Of a DNA stretch of 64,000 bases, positions 35,019 through 44,453 are shown piece by piece (position 1 is the stretch's first letter; each line of letters opens with the position of its first letter). Where the stretch lies: assembly GCA_026391355.1 (NCBI GenBank), contig JAPLDH010000049.1:1-64000 (forward strand), in the 5' to 3' direction. Both the position numbers and the translations under genes were made by a program. The notes beneath the pieces were generated by a model that had not been told where the DNA came from, did not search any database, and was given only the letters and a program-made list of their open reading frames with translations. This stretch comes from Bacteroidota bacterium (GTDB lineage: Bacteria > Bacteroidota > Bacteroidia > Bacteroidales > FEN-979).

Positions 35019-36494
35019 TTAGTATGCCCTCGCAAATACCACCCGCTGATTTGATGGCCTTCCTGTATAGATACATTTGCCCTTTTCCTGCGTACTATTT
35101 AACGGGATCACCCGGATGGTAGCTTTGGTTTCTTCTTTTATTCTTTCTTCAGACTCAGGAGTTCCATCCCAATGTGCATATAGAAAACCACCCTTTTCAT
35201 CCAGGATTCTTTTGAACTCATCATAGGAATCTACATTGGTGGTATTATTTTCCCTGAAAGAGATGGCTTTAACATATAAATTCTTTTGGATCTGATCGAG
35301 TAAATGTGCAATCTTATTTTCGATATCTGTAAGTTGGAATGTTTCTTTCTCGAGTGTGTCCCTTCTTGCAACTTCTACGGTTCCTTGCTCAATATCCCTG
35401 GGACCAATCGTTATCCTTACCGGAACTCCCTTGAACTCATATTCGGAAAACTTCCATCCGGGTTTGTGTGTATCCCTGTCATCATATTTCACACTGATCC
35501 CTAATTTCTGTAATCCTTTAATCAGGGGTTGAACTTTTTTAGTAATCATGGAACGTTGTTCTTCTGATTTAAATACCGGTACGATTACCACCTGGATCGG
35601 GGCAAGTTTGGGAGGAAGCACTAATCCGTTATCATCTGAATGAGCCATGATCAAGGCTCCCATCAACCTGGTGGAAACGCCCCACGAAGTAGCCCATACA
35701 TAATCCAGTTGATTCTCCTTATTCAGGAACTTTACATCAAAAGCTTTTGCAAAATTCTGCCCCAGGAAGTGGGATGTTCCGGTTTGTAAGGCTTTCCCAT
35801 CCTGCATTAATGATTCAATTGCATAGGTTTCAAGTGCACCTGCAAACCGTTCAGCAGGACTCTTGGTACCTTTCAGAACAGGTAAAGCCATCCAGTTTTC
35901 AGCAAAATCAGCATAAACATTCAGCATAGTTTCCGCTTCCTTCAAAGCTTCATCTCGTGTAGCATGAGCAGTATGGCCCTCCTGCCATAAAAATTCGGTG
36001 GTGCGAAGAAACAACCGTGTGCGCATTTCCCACCTAACGACATTTGCCCATTGGTTAATCAGGATTGGAAGATCCCTGTATGACTTTATCCAGTTTTTAT
36101 AGGCATCCCAAATGATGGTTTCAGATGTAGGCCTGATGATCAATTCTTCTTCCAGTTTTGCATCTTCATCAACAATGACCCCTTTCCCATCGGGTGAATT
36201 TTTTAGCCTGTAATGGGTAACAACCGCACATTCTTTGGCGAAACCTTCAACATGGCTTGCTTCCTTACTAAAAAAAGATTTTGGAATGAACAACGGAAAA
36301 TAGGCATTCGAATGCCCAGTGTCTTTGAACATCTTATCCAGAGCAGATTGTATTTTTTCCCAGATGGCATAGCCATATGGCTTTATTATCATACAACCCC
36401 TTACTGCAGAATTTTCAGCAAGGTCTGCCTTGATTACCAGATCGTTGTACCATTGGGAGTAATTTTCTTCCCGTGTTGGAAAATCTTTTGCCAT
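35019..36494 (-). CDS. proS: Prolyl-tRNA synthetase, type 3 (archaeal/eukaryotic-like)
   Basis: 491 residues, class II aminoacyl-tRNA synthetase charging tRNA-Pro. Seen: the class II core with RPTSETIIW (motif 2 region), [22 protein letters not shown], and [17 protein letters not shown] (motif 3 area), then the anticodon-binding domain and a C-terminal domain ending in aromatic Tyr, typical of the short type without the bacterial editing insert. Bacteroidota use this type. Divergent from the lipoprotein gene at 36618; no operon partner. Confidence 0.96.
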   Translation of the reverse strand: MAKDFPTREENYSQWYNDLVIKADLAENSAVRGCMIIKPYGYAIWEKIQSALDKMFKDTGHSNAYFPLFIPKSFFSKEASHVEGFAKECAVVTHYRLKNSPDGKGVIVDEDAKLEEELIIRPTSETIIWDAYKNWIKSYRDLPILINQWANVVRWEMRTRLFLRTTEFLWQEGHTAHATRDEALKEAETMLNVYADFAENWMALPVLKGTKSPAERFAGALETYAIESLMQDGKALQTGTSHFLGQNFAKAFDVKFLNKENQLDYVWATSWGVSTRLMGALIMAHSDDNGLVLPPKLAPIQVVIVPVFKSEEQRSMITKKVQPLIKGLQKLGISVKYDDRDTHKPGWKFSEYEFKGVPVRITIGPRDIEQGTVEVARRDTLEKETFQLTDIENKIAHLLDQIQKNLYVKAISFRENNTTNVDSYDEFKRILDEKGGFLYAHWDGTPESEERIKEETKATIRVIPLNSTQEKGKCIYTGRPSNQRVVFARAY

Positions 36495-36617
36495 TTCTTA
36501 ATTGTGGTATAGTATTTGCAGGGATTCACCTTCGTTTTATCGATTACAAAAGTAATAAAATAATCCACATTCTTCAGATTTTAAAACACATTCAAACCAC
36601 TCCAAAGGAGGCATACC

Positions 36618-38033
36618 ATGAAAAAAATTATCTTTGGTATTATCGTTTTCGGGATCTTCCTGGCCGGTTGCAAAACCCAACAAACGGCAACAAATTCCGG
36701 AAATGACGATGTTTATTACAGGAAATCAAATGATGTAACATCTGTTCAGAAAGAAACGGTTACTTCACCCGATCTTTCCAGTCCGAAAAAAATTACTGCC
36801 CACGACACTTCATCATCAAAAACTCCAGCCTCTGTTACTACCGACCCTGATAACACTGACTATTCAGCCAGGTTTAAACGTTTTCATGATCCTGCAAGTA
36901 ACAAGGGGTATTTCGACAACTCCTATACCAATACGGGAAGCACCGACAGTACACAAGACAATACAAGTGTAAATGTTTATGTCGGATCCGGTTATGATCC
37001 TTACGGATGGGGTTCAGGTCTCTCCTTTGGAACAGGTTATGGTTGGGGTTATGGCGGTTGTTACGGAGGATGGGGATGGAATTATCCTTACTCATGGTAT
37101 TATCCTTATTCCTGGTATTCCCCTTACTCTTATTTCGGCTGGCCTGGAAGTTATTACTATGGTTACTGGGACGGTTACTGGAACGGATATTATACCGGTA
37201 ATTCTGAATGGTACAATCCCTGGTGGGATAATGGAAACCATTATTATGGCCACAGAAGATCCCTTTTCTCCCATGATGGAACCCGTGGAATCCGGACAGG
37301 AAATGTGATTCCTCCAACCGGAAATTCTCAAACAAGAACCGTAAATCCAAATACTCCCGGGGTAAGCAAGAGGTCAGAAGGCAATGTTCAAAGCTCCCCG
37401 TCCTCAATTTCAACAAGATCTGCAACAGGTAATAATTCTGAAACTGGAAAATCAACCACTTATAACAGGAGGGGAACAAATCCAAATCCGGTAATCAAAC
37501 GCACACCGGCTGATCAGAAACGTTACCAGTATACACGTTCTGCCAATCCAAAACAAACCCCTTACCAGAGAAATACCGTTACAAATTCAGCACCGGCTGC
37601 CAATCCTGCTCCTCGTTACGTACGACCGGAAAATAATCCGGTTACGCGGCAGGGTCAGGCACAGACCTATTCCTCACCAGCTTATCGTCAGCCCAAATCC
37701 AGCCAGGAATACCTGAGCCCAAGAAACCAGGCTGTTCAGAACAATAGTGAACGTGGAAATACCAATACCACCCGAACCTATTCTGGACCATCAGGCAATG
37801 ACAGAAGAATTGCACCAGCACAAAACACAAGAACTTATTCAACTCCATCAAATATGAACAGGAGCAATTATAATGCTCCCTCCCGGAGCTATACACCTTC
37901 CAGTTCTGCGCCTGCGCATTATTCTGCCCCTTCGCCTTCAAATAACAGCTATTCATCACCTTCAAGATCGGGAGGTAACAGCAGTGGAGGCAATAATTCA
38001 GGTAGCAGTGGGAGTAGTGGAAGAAGAAAATAA
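36618..38033 (+). CDS. Low-complexity Tyr/Gly/Trp- and Ser/Asn/Arg-rich lipoprotein
   Basis: 471 residues; AAAGGAGG (36603-36610) precedes the ATG. Lipoprotein signal FGIFLAGCKT puts it on the outer or inner membrane. Residues about 115-215 are extraordinarily aromatic (GYGWGYGGCYGGWGWNYPYS and similar). The last 230 residues are Ser, Asn, Pro, Arg, Thr-rich with repeated TRSATGN, RTYS and SPS-like words. No enzymatic motif. I do not know its function; the composition suggests a disordered, sticky surface or scaffold protein. It is followed 36 bases later by an OmpP1/FadL porin, likely the same transcript. Confidence 0.85.
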   Translation: MKKIIFGIIVFGIFLAGCKTQQTATNSGNDDVYYRKSNDVTSVQKETVTSPDLSSPKKITAHDTSSSKTPASVTTDPDNTDYSARFKRFHDPASNKGYFDNSYTNTGSTDSTQDNTSVNVYVGSGYDPYGWGSGLSFGTGYGWGYGGCYGGWGWNYPYSWYYPYSWYSPYSYFGWPGSYYYGYWDGYWNGYYTGNSEWYNPWWDNGNHYYGHRRSLFSHDGTRGIRTGNVIPPTGNSQTRTVNPNTPGVSKRSEGNVQSSPSSISTRSATGNNSETGKSTTYNRRGTNPNPVIKRTPADQKRYQYTRSANPKQTPYQRNTVTNSAPAANPAPRYVRPENNPVTRQGQAQTYSSPAYRQPKSSQEYLSPRNQAVQNNSERGNTNTTRTYSGPSGNDRRIAPAQNTRTYSTPSNMNRSNYNAPSRSYTPSSSAPAHYSAPSPSNNSYSSPSRSGGNSSGGNNSGSSGSSGRRK

Positions 38034-38069
38034 CCAAACAACCCTTATTAACCTAAAATAACACGGGAT

Positions 38070-39542
38070 ATGAAAAAGATTATTTCATGGGGAATTGTAT
38101 TGTTGTGTTTCTCCCAGATTGTGCTTGCTCAAAATGCTTCTGATGCATTACGTTATTCCAGGATTTTTTATAGCGGGACAGCAAGATATCAGGGAATGGC
38201 AGGTGCTTTTGGCGCAGTAGGCGGAGATTTCTCGGTTCTGGTTACCAACCCGGCCGGTATCGGCCTATTTCGCAGCACCGAAGTAACCCTGACTCCTTCT
38301 TTATGGATCAACCACGCAACGTCCCTGTATAACAATACAAACAGTACCGATAACAATGCAAATGTCAACATTGGGAATGTCGGAATTATTTTTGCGATTA
38401 AACCACATGAGAAAAGTAATTCTGATGGAATACAAAATTTCAACCTGGGCATCGGTTTCAATCACCAGAATAATTTTTCTTCCCATGTATTTATGGGAGG
38501 TCAGAATAATTCAAGTTCCCTGATGACAAATTTTGTAAATGAGCTGAATACCTTTCCTGGAGGAATTACCCCGGGTATGATCAGCGACACCTATCCCTTT
38601 GATATCGGACCTGCATATGACGCTAATCTGATTGTTTACGATTCAGCTTCAGGGAAATACTGGTGTGATGCACCCCACGGCGGAGTGTTCCAGAAAGAGA
38701 GCGTAAACACGAGTGGTTCTATCAACGAATTTGATATATCGCTGGGTGGAAACTTCAATGATAAATTGTATTTTGGCGCTACCATCGGCCTTCCCTCTAT
38801 CAATTTCACTGAAAAGACACAGTACAGTGAAATCCGGAGTGATACAGCAAAGGTCCACGAATTCAGACAACTCATTTACGACCAATACCTCAATACCACG
38901 GGTTTTGGAATTAATCTGAAAGTGGGTCTTATTTACCGTCCGGTTTATTGGTTGCGAATGGGGGCCGCCATCCATACTCCTACCTATTATGGAAATATGA
39001 AGGATAGCTGGCATAGTTCATTTTCTTCAGAATTTGATTCTGCCCAGTGGAACCAATCTGTTACATCGCCCGATGGTTATTATGAATACAAACTTACAAC
39101 TCCTTTCCGGGCTATCGGAGGTTTGGCATTTACCATTGGTGATTTTGGACTGATCAGCGGGGAGTATGAATATGTAAATTATGGACAGGCAAGATTCCAT
39201 GAAGACGGATCGAGTGATACAAGTGTCAATAGACAAATCAAGAATTCATTCATCTCTCCGGTTAATGTCAGATTAGGGACGGAATGGAGAATTCAGAATT
39301 TCAGGATCAGGGGCGGTTTCGGTTATTATGGAAGTCCATACAAAGCAGGCATAAACAAAGGTGAAATGATGGTAATTTCCGGAGGTTTAGGTTACAGGGG
39401 AAAGCATTATTTCGTTGACCTGGCTTATTCCTGGTACCAGACAAAGGAGGATTATTATTTTTATGATCCAATATTGGTAAACCCATCCCATAATACGCTC
39501 ACCAACCATAACATCTCAGCAACTTTCGGAATCCGGTTTTAA
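38070..39542 (+). CDS. OmpP1/FadL-family outer membrane transporter
   Basis: 490 residues. Signal peptide ending in VLAQ, then DALRYSRIFYSGTARYQGMAGAFGAVGGDFSVLVTNPAGIG, the FadL hatch signature in Bacteroidota form, followed by beta strands ending in the aromatic C-terminus ISATFGIRF. It should form a 14-stranded barrel importing hydrophobic molecules; substrate unknown. Follows the aromatic-rich lipoprotein. Its stop overlaps the stop of the converging TPR gene by sharing TTAA. Confidence 0.9.
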   Translation: MKKIISWGIVLLCFSQIVLAQNASDALRYSRIFYSGTARYQGMAGAFGAVGGDFSVLVTNPAGIGLFRSTEVTLTPSLWINHATSLYNNTNSTDNNANVNIGNVGIIFAIKPHEKSNSDGIQNFNLGIGFNHQNNFSSHVFMGGQNNSSSLMTNFVNELNTFPGGITPGMISDTYPFDIGPAYDANLIVYDSASGKYWCDAPHGGVFQKESVNTSGSINEFDISLGGNFNDKLYFGATIGLPSINFTEKTQYSEIRSDTAKVHEFRQLIYDQYLNTTGFGINLKVGLIYRPVYWLRMGAAIHTPTYYGNMKDSWHSSFSSEFDSAQWNQSVTSPDGYYEYKLTTPFRAIGGLAFTIGDFGLISGEYEYVNYGQARFHEDGSSDTSVNRQIKNSFISPVNVRLGTEWRIQNFRIRGGFGYYGSPYKAGINKGEMMVISGGLGYRGKHYFVDLAYSWYQTKEDYYFYDPILVNPSHNTLTNHNISATFGIRF

Positions 39543-41089
39543 GGATTTTGATGCTGAACTCTTTCTAATCCGGCTTTGGCTTTCTGACTTATGCTGTTTT
39601 TATATTCATCGTAATGTAGAGACAGGCAAAGTTGGTAGTATCGGTTTGCTTCCTGATAATTCTGTTCGCTTTCGCTGATCAAACCAAGGTAAAGGGCTGC
39701 ATTAGCTGTATAATAATAGCGCTGATCTGATCCCATCTTTATGGTTTGTTCATAATATTGCTTCGCTATAGAAATATTTCCGATCTCGTGATAAATCCGG
39801 CCTAAACGATATGTATATTCCAGAAAATCCCTTCCCGATGCAATGACCTCTTTATTCCCTTTTGAGGTCAATTCCTGCAATGCCTGGTTATAATACCCCC
39901 CGTCAAATAGTAATCTTGCCCGGAATAAAATAAGGTTCGGGATGGTCTTTTTTCTGGCCTCAATCAATGCCTGCTTATCTTCATCTACCACAGAAACCCC
40001 TTTTTCCCTTGCCATTATTAAATAATTCAGATAGCCTCCTTTATTCCTCTTTATTAAACAGCACCAGGCAAGTTTCTGGTATGCAGATTTGATATAATTG
40101 AGCCCATGATATTCCTGGAGAAATTGCAGAAAATAATGATCCGCATCAGGATCAAGACGGTTCAGTTTTGCCAGACCCAATAAGTAGGTCAGGTAATGGA
40201 TTTTGTATTGATCTGACAGGTTGGAATAACGGGAAAGAATTTTTATTGCTTCATCATTTCTACCAGTCTTCATGAGGATACTGGTTTTTGAAAAAGTTAT
40301 CAGCGGGCTATCCGCCAGTTCTCCATCCCGTTCAAACAAGTGGGTCAGGTTCAGAACCTGTAAGGCTCCAGCCTTATCTTTTCTCAGATTTGATTCAATA
40401 AAGGAAAGATAAAAGAAAACCTCCGGTTTAAAAAGGTTGATGATCTCATCTTTCCCGGCATAGGTGGCGATCATGTTCAACTCTTTGGTTCCTTGTTCTA
40501 CAGAACCCTGAAATCCGAGAAGATTTGCAAGCCATTTATACTGATCGGGAACGATTCCGGCCATGGTATGGATCAAACCTAAACCGCAATTATTTAACAT
40601 GAAACCTGGATACAACTGTTTGTTTTCTTCCAGCAGGGATTTCGCGCCCCTGATCTCAATAACTGCAGATATAAATTCCCCGAATTTCACCCTGGCAAAA
40701 GCCCATTGCAGTTGAACCTGGGCTAAGGTGAACCGGTAGTATGGTGAGTTCTTATTGGCATCTTCAAGTGAAGTGAGCCGGGCTGTTTCATTTTTACTTA
40801 ACCGGGAAAAATCCTCTGGATCTTCATTCGTAAAAAGGATCAGAAAATCAATATAGTTTTCAAGTAAAACCGGAATATGGTTTGACGGAAGAAGTTTCTT
40901 TTCTGCTTCGATCAATTGTCTTGCTTCCTTAAAACGGCAGGAGAAGATATATTGATAAGCATTTTTACAGTTATTGTCGAAAACGAACTGGGCTTTTGTG
41001 ATCATTGGGAAAAACAAAAAAGCACCCAGTAGAAGGAATCTTCCTTGCCTGAGTGCATTATTGATTTTACCTGGAATATACCTGGTCAT
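39539..41089 (-). CDS. Secreted TPR-repeat protein
   Basis: 516 residues from ATG 41089; this start shares a base with the stop of the zinc-ribbon gene (TAATG), gives a signal peptide (GRFLLLGAFLFFPMITKAQF), and so is preferred over a start 19 codons upstream. Many helical repeat units follow, the best TPRs near the C-terminus (YRLGRIYHEIGNISIAKQYY and LYLGLISESEQNYQEANRYY). Periplasmic location is inferred. No enzyme domain is recognised. Third gene of the minus-strand operon with Nif3-like and zinc-ribbon genes. Confidence 0.82.
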   Translation of the reverse strand: MTRYIPGKINNALRQGRFLLLGAFLFFPMITKAQFVFDNNCKNAYQYIFSCRFKEARQLIEAEKKLLPSNHIPVLLENYIDFLILFTNEDPEDFSRLSKNETARLTSLEDANKNSPYYRFTLAQVQLQWAFARVKFGEFISAVIEIRGAKSLLEENKQLYPGFMLNNCGLGLIHTMAGIVPDQYKWLANLLGFQGSVEQGTKELNMIATYAGKDEIINLFKPEVFFYLSFIESNLRKDKAGALQVLNLTHLFERDGELADSPLITFSKTSILMKTGRNDEAIKILSRYSNLSDQYKIHYLTYLLGLAKLNRLDPDADHYFLQFLQEYHGLNYIKSAYQKLAWCCLIKRNKGGYLNYLIMAREKGVSVVDEDKQALIEARKKTIPNLILFRARLLFDGGYYNQALQELTSKGNKEVIASGRDFLEYTYRLGRIYHEIGNISIAKQYYEQTIKMGSDQRYYYTANAALYLGLISESEQNYQEANRYYQLCLSLHYDEYKNSISQKAKAGLERVQHQNP

Positions 41090-42018
41090 TAATGAACCAG
41101 GTCGACAATCTGGTCGTCGACCAGGATTCTTCCACAATATTCGCAAACAATGATTTTTTTATGCATCCTTATATCCAACTGATGCTGGGGTGGAATCTTA
41201 TTGAAACATCCACCGCATGCATCGCGCTCAATCTGAACAACAGCCAACCCGTTCCTTGCGTTTTTACGGATTCTTGTATAAGCAATGATAAGCCGTTCTT
41301 CAATAAATTTCCTGTTATCCTCCGATTTTTTGATCAGATCGTTTTCTTCTTTTTCCGTCTCAGCGACAATATCATCCAGTTCATTTTTCTTAACGTCCAG
41401 GTCATTCTTACGGTCTGACAGAAGTTTCTGGTACTGTTCTACTTCCTCCTTTTTGTTTTCCAAAGTTTGCTGAACCTCACGGATCCGTTTTTCTGAAAGT
41501 TGGATTTCGAGGTTCTGAAATTCGATCTCTTTTGTCAGTGAATCATATTCCCTGTTGTTCCTGACATTCATTTGCTGTTCCTCGTATCTTTTTATCAGTT
41601 GCTGGCTATCTTTAATTGCATTTTTCTTTTCTGCCATTGATTTGTCGAGCGCCATAGTCTCTTGCAGGAAATTATCGATACGGGTTTCCAGTCCAGCAAT
41701 CTCATCTTCCAGGTCCTGAACTTCCAATGGAAGTTCTCCCCTGATAATCCGGATTTTATCGACTTGCGAGTCAATCTGTTGAAGATTGTATAATGCAATC
41801 AGCTTTTTTTCAATACTAACTTCAGCTTTATCATCAGTATTTTCGATCTTCTGCTTTTTCACAACCTCTTCGGGGGCATGTTTTTCCTGTTTGCTCACCT
41901 TTTCAGAAGTGGTTTTCGGTATTGCTTTCTTTACTTCCTTCACTGTGGGTGCCGGGGCTTTATTGGCCAGTTTCGCTGGTTTTGAAGTAGCAATGGGTTG
42001 CCGGGTCGTTTTTGCCAT
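41089..42018 (-). CDS. Coiled-coil protein with C4 zinc ribbon
   Basis: 309 residues. Residues 1-60 are Lys/Ala/Pro/Thr-rich and probably disordered. Residues about 70-245 form a long Glu/Lys/Gln-rich coiled coil. The C-terminus has CGGCFNKIPPQHQLDIRMHK and IIVCEYCGRILV, a CxxC...CxxC zinc ribbon. This is the C4-type zinc ribbon family (DUF164, like CT398 and HP0958/FlgZ), whose best-known members bind RNA or secretion and transcription factors. No flagellar genes exist here, so the partner is unknown. Lies 12 bases after the Nif3-like gene; conserved pair in many bacteria. Confidence 0.87.
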   Translation of the reverse strand: MAKTTRQPIATSKPAKLANKAPAPTVKEVKKAIPKTTSEKVSKQEKHAPEEVVKKQKIENTDDKAEVSIEKKLIALYNLQQIDSQVDKIRIIRGELPLEVQDLEDEIAGLETRIDNFLQETMALDKSMAEKKNAIKDSQQLIKRYEEQQMNVRNNREYDSLTKEIEFQNLEIQLSEKRIREVQQTLENKKEEVEQYQKLLSDRKNDLDVKKNELDDIVAETEKEENDLIKKSEDNRKFIEERLIIAYTRIRKNARNGLAVVQIERDACGGCFNKIPPQHQLDIRMHKKIIVCEYCGRILVDDQIVDLVH

Positions 42019-42030
42019 ATATCATTGATA

Positions 42031-43125
42031 TTAAAGGTAATTTACCGGATTTATATTCGTTTTAGAAATCAGGATTGCAAAATTAGGAAATTTTTCAATT
42101 AGTAGGGAATAAAACAATTCTTTCGCAACATGTTCGCTTTCATAGTGACCAATATCAGCAAGAATAATCTCCAATTGAGGCTCAAAGAAATCATGATAGC
42201 GGATATCCCCGGTAAGAAATATATCGGCTCCTTTCTGTTTTGCATCCTGCAAAAGGAAACTTCCTGAACCTCCGCAAACGGCAATTTTTTTTATTTTTTT
42301 ATTCAGCCATCCGGAATGACGGATTACCGGAATTTGCAATACCTCCTTGACCTTCTGCAGAAAGGTCTTTTCATCCTCTTCCACTTCAAGATCACCGATC
42401 ATACCAGCGCCAGCTTTATTATAATGGTTGGTCAAGGGATAAAGGTCATACGCCACTTCTTCATAAGGATGTGATGATAGTAATGCTTTTACCAGCTTTT
42501 TTTCGATGAATGAAGGATAGATAACTTCAATACGGACCTCATCCTCAAAATGCAGAAGATCTCTTTCACCGGTAAATGGATGGGCTCCTTCCAGTGCTCT
42601 GAACGTACCCTTCCCCTGAACATTGTAACTGCAGCAATCATAGTTTCCGATAAAACCGGCCCCGGCATCAAACAATGCCTGGCGGACCCTGTCAGCATAT
42701 TCTATAGGACAAAAAGTAACGAGTTTATTGAGAAATCCTTGTACTGGTTTAAGTATTACTGGTTGATTAACCCCAAGTTTCCGAATCAGAGAAAGATTCA
42801 ATCCTCCATAGATATTATCCAGGTTGGTATGGGCACAATACAGTGCAATATTATACCGGATCGCGGTAATGGCAATACGTTCAGTAAAATGTGCACCCGT
42901 CAGCTTTTTCAATCCTTTAAAAATAACCGGATGATGAGAAATGACCAGGTTACAATTGTTTTCATATGCCTCAGATATTACTTCTTCAGTGACATCCAAG
43001 GTTATCAGAATACCTGAAACCTCCATCTCCTGATCCCCCAGTATCAGTCCGCTGTTATCATAATCTTCCTGTAATGCCAGCGGAGCAAGCCGTTCAAGAT
43101 ATCCCGAAAATTCCCTGATTTTCAT
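42031..43125 (-). CDS. Nif3-like dinuclear metal-centre protein
   Basis: 364 residues from ATG 43125, preferred because AGAGGAAAAG precedes it; an earlier start adds 10 residues. Nif3/YbgI (DUF34) fold: NSGLILGD, LVISHHPVIFKG with the metal-binding HH pair, AHTNLDNIYGGLN, an inserted middle domain (PII-like, about 140-240), then AVCGGSGSF, GADIFLTGDIRYHDF and DIGHYESEH. Linked in various organisms to GTP cyclohydrolase-like chemistry, but the true role is unsettled. First gene of its operon. Confidence 0.9.
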   Translation of the reverse strand: MKIREFSGYLERLAPLALQEDYDNSGLILGDQEMEVSGILITLDVTEEVISEAYENNCNLVISHHPVIFKGLKKLTGAHFTERIAITAIRYNIALYCAHTNLDNIYGGLNLSLIRKLGVNQPVILKPVQGFLNKLVTFCPIEYADRVRQALFDAGAGFIGNYDCCSYNVQGKGTFRALEGAHPFTGERDLLHFEDEVRIEVIYPSFIEKKLVKALLSSHPYEEVAYDLYPLTNHYNKAGAGMIGDLEVEEDEKTFLQKVKEVLQIPVIRHSGWLNKKIKKIAVCGGSGSFLLQDAKQKGADIFLTGDIRYHDFFEPQLEIILADIGHYESEHVAKELFYSLLIEKFPNFAILISKTNINPVNYL

Positions 43126-43269
43126 AAATTCTTTTCCTCTTAAATTCAATGTCAAATTTATAAAATTTGTTGCTTGCTCAAATCCGATAAAATGTTAGGG
43201 TATCTTTTTTTTAATCCTGGTAAATATTATGAATTTATTTTTTTATTAACTTAGCATTTTTAATTGTCT

Positions 43270-44346
43270 ATGAGGTTTATCCATTTCATCTTATTACCTG
43301 TTTCTATATGTTTTGGGATCATTACCTGGATCAGGAATTTGCTTTTTGATATGGGCATCCTGACAACGGTAAGGTTCCAGATTCCGGTAATCTCTGTTGG
43401 AAACCTGTCCATGGGCGGCACAGGGAAAACACCTCATATTGAGTATCTGATACGTCTATTACAGAATTCATTATGTATTTCTACATTAAGTCGCGGTTAT
43501 GGCCGGAAGAGTGATGGTTTCGTTATGGCCGGGAAAAGTTCGAAAGCAACAGACATAGGCGATGAACCATTACAATTCATCAGAAAATTCGAAGATATCC
43601 TGGTTGCAGTCGATGAAAAACGTGTGAGGGGTATCCGGACACTGATTGATAAATTCCCTGACCTTGATCTGATATTACTGGATGATGCATTTCAGCACCG
43701 GTCTGTATCCCCCGGATTATCAATTCTCCTCACTGATTATCACTCTTTATATCATGATGACTTTGTATTTCCATCGGGTACACTGAGGGAATTTACCTGT
43801 GGTGCAAGGCGGGCAGATATTATCATCGTGACGAAAACACCGAAGGTTTTTTCACCCATTACAAGGCGAAGGATTATTGAGGAGCTCCATCCCCGACCCC
43901 ATCAGAAGGTATATTTCTCGTACATAAAATATGGTGTGCCAACTGCAGCCTTTGAGGAATCTTCTTTTTGTTTCCCGCCGAAAATCTCATTCCTTCTACT
44001 GTTTACAGGAATTGCAAATGATTACCCCTTAAAAGAGCAACTCAATCAATACTGTTCAAATATCTCAACCCTCAAATTTCCCGACCATCACCAGTTTAGT
44101 GTTAAAGATATCGAGAGTATTAAAAGAACCTTTGAGGACCTGCCGACACAGAAAAAAGTAATCTTTACTACCGAGAAGGATATCATGCGGCTCAGATCTT
44201 CTGAATTAAATTCCTTATTAAAAGACCTGCCCGTTTATTATCTGCCGATTGAGATCGATTTTCACGAAAAGGACAGATCCGATTTCAACAAGGATATTTT
44301 TGATTTCATCGCCAGAAACAGAGTAAAATCAGATGACCTTTCCTGA
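43270..44346 (+). CDS. lpxK: Tetraacyldisaccharide 4'-kinase
   Basis: 358 residues from ATG 43270 (a TTG two codons upstream is ignored). Phosphorylates the 4' position of the lipid A disaccharide precursor at the inner membrane. N-terminal hydrophobic segment (FIHFILLPVSICFGIITWI), then the Walker A GNLSMGGTGKTP (44-55), LSRGYGR, VAVDEKRVRG, LDDAFQHR and FTTEKDIMRL, all family marks. Divergent from the Nif3-like operon. An LpxR-like gene follows 107 bases later: both act on lipid A. Confidence 0.95.
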   Translation: MRFIHFILLPVSICFGIITWIRNLLFDMGILTTVRFQIPVISVGNLSMGGTGKTPHIEYLIRLLQNSLCISTLSRGYGRKSDGFVMAGKSSKATDIGDEPLQFIRKFEDILVAVDEKRVRGIRTLIDKFPDLDLILLDDAFQHRSVSPGLSILLTDYHSLYHDDFVFPSGTLREFTCGARRADIIIVTKTPKVFSPITRRRIIEELHPRPHQKVYFSYIKYGVPTAAFEESSFCFPPKISFLLLFTGIANDYPLKEQLNQYCSNISTLKFPDHHQFSVKDIESIKRTFEDLPTQKKVIFTTEKDIMRLRSSELNSLLKDLPVYYLPIEIDFHEKDRSDFNKDIFDFIARNRVKSDDLS

Positions 44347-44453
44347 TCAGTAAATCCATCAATGGCCTGGCTTAAATCCTGACTCCCGCATGAATAGACA
44401 ACCGGGAAACACCTCCATTGTGAATCATGGATTTGAGTACTTTTGCATGGCCT

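Noticed and set aside
37092-37331. Minus- and plus-strand frames across the aromatic-rich lipoprotein gene
   Set aside because: They are shadows of low-complexity codons (GGT, TAT, TGG); the plus-strand gene has a ribosome binding site and lipoprotein signal.
41089-42018. FlgZ, flagellar chaperone
   Set aside because: Same zinc-ribbon family, but no flagellar genes are near and the function would be a guess.
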